Positions 11,570-23,083 of a stretch of 64,000 bases of DNA are shown one piece after another. The DNA is taken from positions 1 through 64,000 of the forward strand of contig JAUCBJ010008797.1 in the NCBI GenBank assembly GCA_032718475.1. Reading direction: 5' to 3'. Position numbers and translations under genes: made by a program. This stretch comes from Nemertoderma westbladi (Eukaryota > Xenacoelomorpha > Nemertodermatida > Nemertodermatidae). Each line of letters starts with the position of its first letter. Position 1 is the stretch's first letter. Under the pieces are notes generated by a model. It searched no databases and was not told the DNA's origin. It was given only the letters and a program-made list of their open reading frames with translations.

Positions 11570-11924
11570 ACTAACTGTCAGTCTGTCTAGCAGTCTGAGT
11601 CACCAGCAGTAATAAAAAAATTCATATAATAATAAATATTAATTAAAATATTTATATAAATATAAATAAAATAAACGATATGATATATTTGAGTGAAAAG
11701 TTCCTGATTAATAAATACTGTAGTTCCTGAATAAATATGTTAAAGTTTTATTTACTATAAAATTATTGACTTTAACGTTTTTATTATTTATTTTGCAGTT
11801 TGAATTCCCAATGAGTTGTAGAAGAGATACTGTACCTTGGTCTACAGTTCTTAATGACTCATTAAACACAACTGCTATATGTTACCAGTTTATGTGTTGT
11901 ATGGTTATTGGTTTATGTTTGGTT
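11570..11924. other. no recognisable gene
   Basis: AT-rich non-coding spacer between the hAT element and the minisatellite. Confidence 0.4.
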
Positions 11925-12240
11925 AACCCCTACCATATATGGTTATTGGTGTAAGTTTGGTTAACCCTTTCCATATATGGTTATTGGTTTATGTTTGGTT
12001 AACCCCTTCCATATATGGTTATTGGTTTAAGTTTGGTTAACCCCTTCCATATATGGTTATTGGTGTATGTTTGGTAAAGCCTTTACATATACGGTTATTG
12101 GTTTATGTTTGGTTAACCCCTTCCATATATGGTTATTAGTGTATGTTTGGTTAACCCCTTCCATATATGGATATTGGTGTATGTTTGGTTAAGCCCTTCC
12201 ATATATGGTTATTATGGTTTATGTTTGGTTTAACCCCTTC
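11925..12240. repeat. minisatellite, unit about 38 bp, eight to nine copies
   Basis: Tandem copies of a unit built from CATATATGGTTATTGG, TTTATGTTTGGTTAACCCC and a short connector. Copies differ by single substitutions (GGTGT versus GGTTT) and small indels, the last ones being most diverged. The unit carries GGTTAACC, a palindrome. Confidence 0.9.
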
Positions 12241-12540
12241 AATACTGAAGAGCAAAAAAAATTCCCCACCTAGATTACTGAATTTTTTTTCCTTGTTCAA
12301 AAAAATTGTTGTCCAGTTTATTGCCATTGTATTCTAGAAAATTATAGACAAATTAATGAATGTGATACAGTAGATCCCTCAAATTTCCTAAATCAAGTGT
12401 TCAAAGTTATACAAAACATTAATTTATATAAGCCTAAATATCTATAATACTTACATTTATTTTATTAACAAAAATTAAAAGTAAAAGTAACAAGGGGTGT
12501 AAAGGACATCCTTCATGCTTCGCACACGCTGTTGTAGTGC
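12241..12540. other. no recognisable gene
   Basis: AT-rich non-coding sequence between the minisatellite and the downstream edge of the RT remnant. Confidence 0.4.
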
Positions 12541-13212
12541 TGTTTCTTCGCGCGGACCCGTTATTCAAGCAGGGAGGTCACTGATCGATTGGTTTGAGCA
12601 TAAGAGGGGGCATCAGCATTAATAACAGCGATGTCAAAAGACGCCACCCTCTGATTGACCCAAATCCCCCGAGCGACCAGGTCCGCACGAACTCCTCCAA
12701 CAGCTACTCCTTGGTGATCAAGGTGTCCTGTCTCTAATGTCACCTCCCTCTCTACTGCTGATCCACCAACAACAGCAGCTATCAAGTCTCCAAAAACTTC
12801 TCGGACCTCATTGTGCCTTTTTATAATAAGAACTCCAGACTTGAAGCTGAGGGCATGCGTAGTAGTGAAAGGTTCACCACAACCCTCGCATTCAGCAGGC
12901 AACCCAGGTGGTGTTATGCCATACCGCAGTGCAAGGTTATCCCGAAATACGGTGTTGTCGGGTCGGTGTTGTCTACCACTGAAGGTTATGCAGTAAGCCA
13001 AGCTACACGCAAAGGGCTCGCAGAAGTTACAGCATCTACAAAGAGGGCTGTGCCCTCCACTGATGCTAATCTTGCTGGGCCCATCAATGGGTCACGGATC
13101 CCAATTCCACCATAGCGAGCCGGGAGCAAGAAGAGTTTCTCATTAGATGGGTCTGAGGCTGATGTGGTGCCAAATAAATGGTCAGGAGTGCATTTCGTAG
13201 TGGTTCAAGGTA

Positions 13213-14637
13213 CAGTCCCTATCTCATTCTGAATATTATTTCTCAAACTGGGTATCATTTCTCAAACCTTTTACTAATGATAGTCAAGGGAGAATTTCAG
13301 TAGGTAAGACTGGGGTAAGAGTTGAGAAATCAGAAAGATGCAACCAGCTCAATCTAACTCAAACTAGAGTCTGGCGCCATGGTTTGAGTTAGTTTGACTT
13401 CCAACTGTGCCATACTCAGCATTACTCTTCCTGTACGGGATGGATAATTACTCTGGTTGAGTGAGGCACCACCACATGGGGAAGGGGCCTCTGTCTGTTG
13501 CTTGGGCTCTTGAGTTAATGGGTTGAATTACATAAGCTGGGCAGGCCGGCTTGCGTGTGTCTCATAAAAGACATGTCAATCACGCAGTTCCTTTGTGGGC
13601 TCTACTAAATGTATGTTGTTAACTAAACCACACTGGCTCGGTCTGTTTGTGGAGAAGTTTTAATTCTGGGAATATTGTTGTGGGAAATTGGTGCTCTGTT
13701 GTCTGTCTGTTTGATGTCAATTGGTGCCTTACAAGACAATCAGTTTAAAAATCTAATGGTTAAATAAGAATTATTAGTACATATGGGACCTCGGATTCCC
13801 CGTACTTAGTTCCAATTTAAGCCTAATGCGAATTTAGTTCCAATGGAAACGAATTTAGTTCCAATTTAGGCGAACTTAGTTCCAATAACTGGAGAAGAAA
13901 ACGAATTTAGTTCCAATGGATGCGAATTTAGTTTCAATGGATGTGAATTTAGCTCCAATGGATGCGAACTTAGTTCCAATGCATGCGAATTTAGTTCCAA
14001 TGCATGCGAATTTAGTTCCAATGGATGTGAATTTAGTTCCAATGGATGCGAATTTAGTTCCAAAGGGGCGAGCCACGTAGTTGGCGAAGAATCTGTTTAA
14101 TGACACTATTAAGAGGCTGGTTAAACAATAATTGTAAATAACTAACCCAAAACGCCCAACCTCCTAACGAAAACAATTTTATCCCAAACAACGCCCAAGC
14201 TCATAACCCAAACTACGCCCAACCTCCTAACCCAAACAACGCCCCCCCACCTAAACGGAAACAACTAGTAAATATTGCATTTGTTGTGATAAATGGCACA
14301 ATGTGCATGACTTGAGTATATAATACTACAGACTCAGTCAGTCAGTATCAGTACACTCGTCATTAATATATAATTCAAAATTACACACAAACAAATCAAG
14401 TTTAGGGAATGTTATAACAGCAGGAGACCATCAAACCCGTAGGCAGAGTATAACAGAAGCGATAGTGGGCCATTAAACACAGACAGCTTGTTGTATGACT
14501 GCTACACAGTGCACAGTGGGTGGTTACGCGAGTTTGAGTTGGGTTTGAGTAAACCAGACAGGTTTGAGTTAGTAAGAGTGAGGTAAGAGAAAAGGTACCC
14601 AGTTTGAGAAACGGTATCTAGAATGAGATAGGGACTG
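13213..14637. mobile_element. Tc1/mariner-type non-autonomous element
   Basis: Left end CAGTCCCTATCTCATTCT (13213) is matched by the inverted right end AGAATGAGATAGGGACTG (to 14637). Both are flanked by TA (13211-13212 and 14638-14639). Inverted similarity continues inward (TTTCTCAAACTGGGTA on both arms). Removing it re-joins the RT remnant at a tyrosine codon, which confirms insertion. The 1425-bp interior holds no transposase; it contains a 21-bp minisatellite (13803-14070) and a second, imperfect repeat region with AACCCAAAC and ACGCCCAACCTCC motifs at 14140-14260. Confidence 0.85.
13803..14070. repeat. 21-bp minisatellite, about 12 units
   Basis: Tandem units of the form GAATTTAGTTCCAATGGATGC with point variants (GCATGC, GGATGTG, GAAACG) and one unit expanded by an AACTGGAGAAGAAAA insert. 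Because the unit is a multiple of three, it creates artefactual repetitive ORFs on the minus strand. These are not proteins. Confidence 0.93.
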
Positions 14638-14899
14638 TACTTCTTGTCGGTATCTATAACACGGAGCAGATAATCCCACTCTGCTTGCACACAGTGGGAC
14701 ATACCTGTGTGGGCAGTCTGTGGGAATTCTGAGAGCCGTTCTATAGAACGCACACACCCTGTGACCTTCTCCCCTTTCGCGAGGCAGACCTCGCCAACAC
14801 CAATTGGTCGGACTCCCGGCTGCTTGTCAAGGGCTGTAAGTTTACAAAGCCCAGAGGGCACGGATCTAGGAGGACCAAGGAACTACTGTGTTCGCTAAT

Positions 14900-15435
14900 C
14901 GTTCTTAAATCGTAATAATTCTTTAATATAAATTCCCCATGGCAATTTTATGTAATAACAGAGCACCTTATCTAATTATGAAAATATATATGCTACTTTT
15001 ATCGACCTAATAAACTTTTATTAAAGAAATTTTATAAGATAAAAGTTAAAGAACTGAACTAAATCATTAGATTTGGTTGAAAAATGGCGGGAGGAGTAGT
15101 TGTGTGTTAAAAATGATAAATGTCATTCTGAGATAATTGATTTTAAAGGTTGAACCTTCCCGCCCAAAAAAATGTCTGCTAATATGTGAGAATGTCTGTC
15201 AATACTTATCTAGCAACAAGAAAGAACATAACCATGCTCAGATTTTTGCCGTGGGGGTTTTCATGGTCGTTGATTTCATTTCTGAGGTCAGGTTTCACTT
15301 TTAATTAAATCTAGTTACACTGGCGGTCCTATCTGACAATCCGACAATATGTCCGTCAAATATAGTAAAAGGGCACCCCCATCTATATAAAAGTTTTGCT
15401 ATATGTCGTTTTGCTAATTTTGAGTGTCAGTTTAA

Positions 15436-15472
<37 letters not shown>

Positions 15473-16953
15473 GGGGGGGTGGGGGGTACACCATTTTCGG
15501 ACTTTCTTAAACTTAAACCACCTCCATCCCGAAATAAGTAGATCTAATAAGTAGAAGGATCTAATAAGTAGATCGAAATAAGTCCATCCCGAAAAGCGAA
15601 ATAAGTAGAAAAATTATAAACCCGCCAGGTCAAAACCGGTAGTAAGAAAACTATGTCAAACTTTCATCATTAGGAAGGGAAGTTTTCCGGATATATGATT
15701 TATCGAGGAATTTTCCGATGGCCATTATGAAGGAATAACTTTTTTATATAGTATAATACAGAATTGAAGCAGTATTATTATTATTTTTATGTATTATTTT
15801 ATGGCTTTCTAGAACACTGAAATTTAAGTAAAATTTGGTTCCTGTTGTAATACTCACGAATTAATTTAAACATCGCTGTACAGCTCTTTTTGTAAACAAA
15901 TGTGAATTTCTCTATTGCGTTTGATAACTGGCAGATTGATTTATATTTATATTTAAGTTTTAGTTTCTTTACAGTTATTATAGTTATAAACGAAAAATTA
16001 TTAAAATCGGAAACTTTTCAAGAAAATTTCAGGTTTTTTCGGACTGTCATCGTTTGTAATATTATGGAAGACGTGACTTGATGGCATAAGTAAAACAAAA
16101 CTGGGACTAAGTGCATGGTACATGAGTCTACTGCGGTATGGGCCTACTGCGGTACATGGCCTATTTGCTTTATAGTATTAGCATCAGGTTATATTTTGTA
16201 GAATGTAATTAGATGTTCTAGTTTAAATTGTTCTTTTATTAAAACTAATAAATAATTTTTACTAATTTACTTTAAGTTTGTACAATACTGCTACGTATGC
16301 GAAGAAGAAGGTAATTCAATCGAGAATTCCTGCTCCTCTTCTGGGATCGAGTTGGAACGTTGTACTGCTGATACTAACTTTCAGGGATGTTGGGTCAGTG
16401 AATTACTTATAATATGAACCTAATTTACCTTACATACCTTCCATTACACGAAGTAGGGACTTCGGGCAACACGTGTCATAAACTTATATTAAGTGTCAAC
16501 TCGAAAAAATTATAAGCAAAGAATAAGCAGATATCCTCTAATCACTTATACACTCCAAGCGTCCGACTGGGTTACTGCGGACGGTTTAATATCCCAGAAA
16601 TACTCGGCCTGATGTCTAGAATATAGTTAGTTAGTTATTATTGACCTGCATGAGGTCCAATGGATTTAAATATACACTTTTACTGACACTGACAGACCAA
16701 ACACTCTCATAATATAAATAAGGACCGGTTAAATGTTGCGAATCCTAAAACGGTACCAGCCGCGGCACTCTTGAAAACATAAGAGAATAACACCAATCAA
16801 GATCAAAATAATGTGTATATACTAATAGAGAACTCAAACGTTACGTACAAATAAATTAATAATTAGAGTTATAAAAATATATCGTTTACTTAATAATAAA
16901 GGTTCTAAATCAAAATACAATAAAATACAATAAAATATCTAAATTTCTAACAC
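14900..16953. other. no recognisable gene; one isolated TTAA/G-tract terminus at 15432
   Basis: AT-rich non-coding sequence. At 15432-15503 there is TTAAGA followed by about 45 G (with two T interruptions) and GGTACACCATTTTCGGAC. This matches the terminus of the TTAA-flanked element at 39806-40565, but no matching opposite end is visible here. Otherwise I see only AAATAAGTAGATC-type short repeats (15525-15615). Confidence 0.5.
15432..15503. mobile_element. isolated terminus of TTAA/poly-G element
   Basis: TTAA plus a G homopolymer plus GTACACCATTTTCGGAC is the same arrangement and sequence as both ends of the element at 39806-40565. Probably a truncated copy, because the facing terminus is absent within the next several kilobases. 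Confidence 0.6.
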
Positions 16954-18518
16954 TTAACCCTATTAAACCCGGGGGGGGGGTCAATATTACCCCTCCCATG
17001 GTTTTTTTATTATAATTCTGAAACAAACGCAGTTGGGAATCTGAAATTTTATGACTTTTCCTAAAAATCTATTGTCTTCCTAGTAGTGAAAACCGTTTTC
17101 AAAAATATTGGGTACTTTTCGAGTTATAGCACCATTTTTTAACCCTACTTTTGGCACTTTTTTTGAGACGTTTTTTGAAAATTACATTTCATTAAATATG
17201 AATTGAAACATCTCTATTTTTGATTTACACCGGTTTTTTGGTGTTAGAAATTTGATGGAATTCATATAAATTGATTTAGAAATTTCAAACTTGTTTTTTT
17301 CGGTGGGTGCCAAATTTTGGTGCCAGCACCAAATTTTGAATTATGTCAATTTTGTAAATTGATTGTTTGAAACTTGTTTTTTACGCAATTGGGGTTTTTT
17401 GGGGTTCTGGATTCGATGAAATATATACGAGTTGCACCAAGCGTATCAAACTTGTATTTTTCGGTGCTGTGTGCAAATTTTGGTGCTAGCACGAAATTTT
17501 GAAAATTCCTTCGATAGATAAAATTGCTTGTGACAATTTATTTCTTGCGTTTTAGAGGTTTATGGCTGTTCTGAATTCAATGGAATAAATAATTATCGAA
17601 CTAGACATCTCAAACTTGTATTTTTCGGATGTGGGTGCAAAATGTGGTGCTAGCACCAAATTTTGAAAACCATCAAATATATCAATTGATTGTGTCACCT
17701 TGTTTCTTGCGTTATACGGGTTTGTGATGGTTCTGAATTCAATGGAATCAGTAAAAATTTCATAAGAGTTCTCAAACTGGTATTTTTCGCCAGTGGGTGA
17801 AAATTGTTGTGCCAGCACCAAATTTTGGAAAATATGCAAATTTATCAGTAGATAGTATCACCTTGTTTCTTGCGTTATACGGGTTTATGAGGGTCCTGAA
17901 TCCGATGGAATCCATAAAAACAGCACTGGACATCGCAAACTTGTACTTTTTGGTGATGGGTACGAATTTTGGTGCTAGCACCAAAATTTGCCAAATTACG
18001 CCGAAAAATACAAGTATCAATGATCTGGCATATTAGATATGTATTCCATTAGAATCAGCGCAATCGAAAACCTGAAAATGTGAATTTATAGCATCGTATA
18101 AGTGAATTAAAAATTTTGTGTTCTACCTGAAAAGTGCTGGTTACTTGTTTTTTTCATTTTTTTCCTACGCAGAGAGGACTAAACGGCCATTTATAGTAAT
18201 CATATCATTTTTAAATATTTTCCAATGTTTTTTGCACCCCAGAAAACCTGTATTGAAAAATAATTAGCCGAAAATGTAACTTTCAAATTTTGTGAAAATT
18301 GTGCACTACTTGTAATTTTGGTGCTGCAATATAACCACCCCAGTACATTTTTTCGAAATTTTTTTTTTTCGGTCGGATCCAGACAAGTGATACCTACGTA
18401 CAAACAAAAAATCAGACGTTTTCGTAAATATTTGTAGATTTTAGAGGGGGGGGGGGGTCAATATGACCCCCTCCCGGTATTTGTACAGCATTTTATAGCC
18501 CGGTACTAATAGGGTTAA
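16954..18518. mobile_element. TTAA-flanked piggyBac-like non-autonomous element
   Basis: TTAA target copies at 16954-16957 and 18515-18518 enclose about 1557 bp. The left end reads TTAACCCTATTAAACCCGGG plus a G run and TCAATATTACCCC. The right end, inverted, reads TTAACCCTATTAGTACCGGG, with a G run and TCAATATGACCCCC. The left end also matches, far into the interior (GGTTTTTTTATTATAATTCT), the right end of the transposase-bearing element at 45209. The interior has no transposase; it carries about five copies of a roughly 163-bp repeat. A TTAA duplication with a CCCT-type end is characteristic of piggyBac. Confidence 0.85.
17280..18000. repeat. internal tandem repeat, unit about 163 bp, about five copies
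   Basis: Landmark CAAACTTGTATTTTTCGG followed by TTTTGGTGCTAGCACCAAAT recurs near 17287, 17445, 17611, 17773 and 17937. GGTGCTAGCACC is a perfect palindrome in most copies. On the minus strand some copies read as weakly similar ORFs, which reflects repetition rather than a gene. Confidence 0.8.
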
Positions 18519-18790
18519 CAGTTCATATATGTGTTTGGTATGTATTGGAACACTAGATAGGACTGTGGAAGGGGACGTGTAATCTAATGAGAATATATTT
18601 CTTATGGCATCAATAAAAGGGCAAACGCAAATAACGTGATTCAGATTGAGGCGAGCCACACTTGCAAATACGTCGTTCTTACGGGACTCGATTCCATCTC
18701 CCTATTTCTACACTGAGATTGGTCGACCGAAGACGGAACCTGGTCCACGCTTTGCGATGTGATTCGTATATATCCGGCTGCGGCCGTGTA
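18519..18790 (-). pseudogene. LINE ORF2 3' fragment
   Basis: The minus strand reads AWTRFRLRSTNLSVEIGRW, then a CKCG cluster, then NLNHVICVCPF with DAIRNIF. This is the C-terminal cysteine/histidine pattern (CxC ... H ... CP) at the end of Jockey/CR1-group LINE ORF2 proteins. It is frame-broken near 18665 and cut at 18518 by the TTAA of the neighbouring element. Confidence 0.6.
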
Positions 18791-18864
18791 TAAATGGTTG
18801 ACGTCACGAATGGAGGATTAAATGCTTTGTAAACCATATTTCTAGTTGATCCGCTTATAAACAC

Positions 18865-20395
18865 TCTCTTGTGTGTTTAAATGGCCTGAACAACAAAAGC
18901 GAAGCTTTCGTTGCTTCCGCGTCGCTTTCATAGCGAAAGCGAAAACTGTGGGTCTGGGCAAGTTTCTCCTAGCCATGAGTTTACACAAACGATTTCGTTG
19001 GCTAGTCAGAAACATTGGCCAAGGCTCCCCGGTTAACCAGATTCAATGTACAATAATATCTCTATAAGTGTTGTTACGCACACATAAAGCAGCGCACAGT
19101 AGATTATTGTAATGTACTACAATAATAGTGGGAGCGGCGTTACCTATCTACGTATCAGACACACAACAGATTGCAGATATCAATGCGGCACGAAAAACTT
19201 ACAGTTCACACCTGTACAAATTGTTAAATACATTTATATCGTGTTTCTCATCAGAAGTGATTTTACCAATAACCAGAATTTTGTTTTTTTATGGTTTATA
19301 ATCATTCCCGACTATGCACAAAAATCTAATAATATACCAAGTTTTTCTACACAACCGTCACGGCTGGTTGCTAAAATTATAGAGTCCTCTATAAGAATTA
19401 GAGAGTGCAGCGAATCTAAAAAGCCATCTGGGGTACAAAGCCGTATAGAATTAATATAAACGGGACTATAAAAAAAAGTTGAATAAAAAATAGCTACTGG
19501 GTGAACCTTGTAGAACTCCTATGTTGGTGCTTATATAAATGGAACCTAGAATACAAACAGAATATAAACATACAATGCGGTAAGCATCCTACCACCGCAT
19601 CACTGGAGCTTTCGCCGATGTAAATTCCAAGTTAAATATTGAGACAAGAGCAAATATCCAATGCAGAGAGAGAAATTTAGGCAACCCGGGACCAATTCCA
19701 TAGGACCCGCAGGTTTTTCGATTTCAATTCTTGTATGCCCTCCACCGATATAGTGTTGTCGAGGATCGGAATGAGTGGTATATCCTGAGTTCAGCAGAGA
19801 TTCGAAATGAGATTACAATTATTATTCTTTTGGTTTAACATTGGTGTTGGCATCCGTTACTCTACCGGACCAACCAATGCTTTTCCATATAGTAGCAGGT
19901 CCGTTGTCATGAAGAACGGAGTTCCAGAGTAGGTTATCCGTGTTGTCCTGCCATCATCCTTGTGCGTGAGGGGGTTCTGCGTGGTATACGACTTGAGGAA
20001 GCAGCTCTGTATATCGCTTGTTTGAATGTCGAAACGATTGTATCTGTGTTTAGGTTTAGTAATTTAATATACGTACATACATAGATACATACACCCATAC
20101 ATCATTATGCATTGCATATTTAACAACTGCATGTTTATAGTGAATAAATATTGAATAACTAATAATTCCCAGGTCGGTAAACATGGAACTCTGAACACCA
20201 CTCGAGTAAGGTCAGGTCCCCAGATCCTGCTACCACTATGGCAGTAACGTGGTACTACCTGTAGCTGTCAGCCCAGTAGGGCAGGCCTGATAAGCATAGC
20301 CCATTCATTATTTAGTTGATCAAGAGTGGGTTGGTTTAGCCCCATCAACTAAATTAGTCATTGAGGGCTATAGCGCCTAGGGCACTACTACTACT
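18865..20395. other. no recognisable gene
   Basis: About 1.5 kb with only short ORFs (the largest 115 codons at 19112-19459, no motif recognised). A TACATACATAGATACATACA microsatellite-like run lies near 20072. Nothing else is supported. Confidence 0.4.
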
Positions 20396-20419
20396 ACTAG
20401 GATCAGTGTGCTGCATTGC

Positions 20420-22229
20420 AGCTGCATTTTTAAGAATGCTGTGCCGGCTTGTCAACAAAATTGCACCGCCACAACTCCCTATCACCCATGACATTTGCTA
20501 GATCATCCGCATCTTTAGGCCAGTGTCCTTTAAAATGCGTCTCAAGAAAGTCATGGGCTGTCCACCATGCTTATTCACTCCATGAGGCTGCCAAAGTACA
20601 AGATTATGCACTGGCTGGTCCTCACGGCAAAAGCAATGTCCTGCAAAGCGGAGGCGATTTTGTTCTAGTGTCAAGCTTGGGGGAACCAATGAGACACCTC
20701 CAATGTTATATAGTGTCTGGTTGGAGATGTGTGCATTGTACTTGACACAATGAACCCGGCGTAGCATTCTTGTGAATGTGCCATCCAGAGATTTGGTGTC
20801 CTCAGCAGTTAGAGCCCAGCATGGACTCCCATAGAGGAGTACTGGAACTACTGCTGCTCTAAATAAACGGACCTTAAGTTTCCGGTTAATTCTCGGTGAC
20901 TTCCAAATCCTGGAAAGCCTATTCAAGGCTGCCAATGCCTTTCCCTTACGTATTCGAAGGTCCTCACCTGACTTCCGGATCCATGATCCCAGGTAACAGA
21001 AGTCGTCCACATGCTCAAGCATACCATCCTTTGAGCTTATGCTCATCTGATCAGAGACTTGCTGAGGACTTTCAAAGTTAACTGTCAAAATTTTGGTCTT
21101 TCTGGAGTTAATAAAAAGACCAACACTAGAAGAAGCATGTTCTAATGAGCTGAGGAGCCGTTGGGCTCCCTCTAATGATTCTGAGAGTACTCCTAAGTCA
21201 TCAGCAAAGTCTAGATCAGTTAGGTACTTGGCAGGATTTCCTCGACTTCTGGTGCCAGTAGGTGGAGTTATCATCACCCCATCATCATTATGATGATCTA
21301 AGGACATGCGTAGAACATAGTCAACCACAATAATGAACAGGAATGGTTCAAGTGTGTCTCCTTGGAGGACGCCCCATAACACTTCAAATGGTTCTGTGTC
21401 ACCATCAACAGTAGACACAAATGTTGTCAAACCATCGTATACTGATCTGATTGCTGCAATAATTTCATCAGGAATCCCATATAATGAAAGTATGTTGAAC
21501 ATACGTGAGCGAGAGACTGAATCAAAGGCCTTGAAGATATCAACAAAGATAACAGCCAGATGCCTGTCTTTCTTTTTTGATAATTCTTCAATTATCCTTC
21601 TAAGTGCCAAAATGGGCTCCATGGTCCCACGACCTTTACGGAATCCATTCCGATTTCCACGGAGCAGTCTCTCAATGGGATCCCTGATGCCATTTAATAG
21701 AATCCTATTGTATAGCTTTGCAGCAATCGAAATCAAGGAGATTCCCCGAAAAGAACCGTAGAGTGTTAGGTTGCCCTACTTGGGAACTGGCACCAACATA
21801 TTTGTTTTCATTTCATGTGGGACTCTTGTTGTTCGGTACATGTCTACTATGATGGGATAGATGAGCTTTAAGCACTCAGGTATTTTAAAGACCTCAGGGG
21901 GAACACCATCTACTCCACTGGCACGATTGGTCTTAATGCTCTTTGCAGCAGCCTTCACTTTTGCAAAGGAGATATCGCCAATGGGAATATCTGGGAGTAC
22001 AGACTCAGACACTTTTACTTCTATAAAGTTATCAGGCAATACCCTGTCATTATTGAGGAGCTTTTCAAAGTGGGCTTTCTAACCTTTGAGGCGATCGGCT
22101 GGTGATTCAGCCTTAACATTGGTGGTTGGTTGGCTTTTCCGCCCAGTAAGCAAATTGATCGATTTCCATGCCTTGGATGATTGCCTGCTGTCGTCAGCAT
22201 CATTGATGGCATCAACCTGTTGGTTTATT
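20420..22229 (-). pseudogene. RTE-like LINE reverse transcriptase (truncated, broken)
   Basis: RT domain of a non-LTR retrotransposon. It reads, in order: ASGVDGVPPEVFK, NGFRKGRGTMEPILALRRI, VIFVDIFKAFDSVSR (catalytic D), LQGDTLEPFLFIIVVDYVL, then LDFADDLGVL (catalytic DD), SVGLFINSRKTKIL, YGSPCWAL and LRFAGHCF. Compared with the full copy at 47375-50671 it carries TGG to TAG near 22081, AAG to TAG at 21776-21778, and a one-base deletion near 20522 that ends the protein early. The endonuclease domain is absent because of 5' truncation. Non-functional. Confidence 0.9.
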
Positions 22230-22230
22230 A

Positions 22231-22914
22231 CAGTGCAGGCCACCAGAAAAAGCAGATTTCATCCAATGTGATCACATGTCAACACATTTGTTTAAGTCAT
22301 CTGATTGGCAGGTTATGGCGAGTTATCTTCTAGATCACACAGCAGGAGGCTAACTTGCTGGTACCGACAAACGCTTTGTGTGCGGTGCGCCTGTATGTCT
22401 GATATCAGGTAGATGAGAGAGCCCCCAGGGCGTAACATTGCGTACATGGCCTGTATTGGTAGAGAGAGAACTACATACAAGACCACATGGAGGTTCATGG
22501 AGTGTATGGGTGGATGGGTATGTGGATATATTGTTGAATAATTAATTTAGTGCAGGGAGATGTCGCGCCATTAGTCTGACACCGAGAGTGCACAGAGAAA
22601 CACCAGAAGATGCCTTAGCATCACTAACTATAGGCCTGCCTATTAGACACTATTAACCGCACACTATAAAGGTAAACAAAATCCTTATCGCATTTCCAGC
22701 TGCAGTGAGTACAGTTCGCGGCAAACTACAGGGAGTTTCCAGATTACTAAGCGTTTCAAAAGTATTCAATTGTATCCTTTGGCGAAAAATTTTGGTTGTT
22801 GCCAATTCAATTATGTTCAATTGTCCCGTTCAACAACATTACATTACACTGGTATACATTTGATAAAATGTGTTCCCAATTGTACAAATCTGCGTTTTCT
22901 GGTGGCCTGTACTG
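22231..22914. mobile_element. Tc1/mariner-type non-autonomous element inserted in a LINE
   Basis: TIRs CAGTGCAGGCCACCAGAAAA (left) and, inverted, CAGTACAGGCCACCAGAAAA (right) extend inward through GCAGATTT. They are flanked by TA (22229-22230, 22915-22916). Removing the 684 bp plus one TA restores the LINE sequence TTGGTTTATTAGCTCCTGTAG in register with the copy at 48860-48885, which proves the insertion. No transposase is encoded. Confidence 0.92.
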
Positions 22915-22916
22915 TA

Positions 22917-22975
22917 GCTCCTGTAGATTAACAGAGTACTGCCTGTTCAGGGACCTAGATGTAGCCTTAATCCTG
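22917..22975 (-). pseudogene. distal piece of the split RTE-like LINE
   Basis: The reverse complement matches 48815-48873 (GCATCTAGGTCCCTGAACAG and CTCTGTTAATCTACAGGAGC). It is the upstream remainder of the LINE interrupted at 22230. Confidence 0.85.
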
Positions 22976-23083
22976 TCTATGCTGGATGCTCCTCTACCAG
23001 TGTTAGGTAACCTAACCCAGGAGGCACACTTGGTTAAGGGTGTAACAAATGGACCCCTACATTCGGCAGCAGGGCTGTAGGCC

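Larger units (their letters stand above)
12561..14861 (-). pseudogene. reverse-transcriptase element remnant with C-terminal nuclease-like region
   Basis: Minus-strand remnant split by a Tc1/mariner-type element (13213-14637). Upstream part (14861 to 14640): TALDKQPGVRPIGVGEV, an N-terminal RT block, joins almost at once to a later block, EWDYLLRVIDTDKKY, so the RT core is deleted. Reading continues across the insertion in the expected order with a frameshift (LEPLRNALL, then LFLLPARYGGIGIRDP near 13130-13080), and then ORF 13001-12561. That ORF has a CEGCGEPF...H zinc-like cluster, FKSGVLIIKRHNEVRE, and RADLVARGIWVNQRVASFDI. The last spacing (D ... D-x-V) resembles a PD-(D/E)xK nuclease core; this is inference. 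The block order is one I know from invertebrate retroelements of uncertain clade. A CATAA junction stop near 13002 further breaks it. Confidence 0.6.
20396..22975 (-). mobile_element. 5'-truncated RTE-like LINE, interrupted by a TA-flanked element
   Basis: Minus-strand copy of the same LINE family as 46986-50710, with very high nucleotide similarity by eye. Its 3' tail at 20396 is (CTA)n on the plus strand, i.e. the element ends in TAG repeats. The 5' end stops in the endonuclease-to-RT linker near 22975. A 684-bp element (22231-22914) splits it. 5' truncation is usual for LINE target-primed reverse transcription. Confidence 0.9.

Noticed and set aside
12811-13115. Plus-strand ORFs opposite the RT C-terminal region
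   Set aside because: Antisense shadows; the minus-strand frame carries the recognisable motifs.
13866-14106. Minus-strand ORFs encoding repeated short peptides (LELNSHP type)
   Set aside because: They are translations of the 21-bp minisatellite, whose unit length is a multiple of three; no evidence of a real gene.
17552-18036. Minus- and plus-strand ORFs in the 163-bp repeats, also at 39513-39809
   Set aside because: Repetitive short frames inside a non-autonomous element, without conserved protein features.
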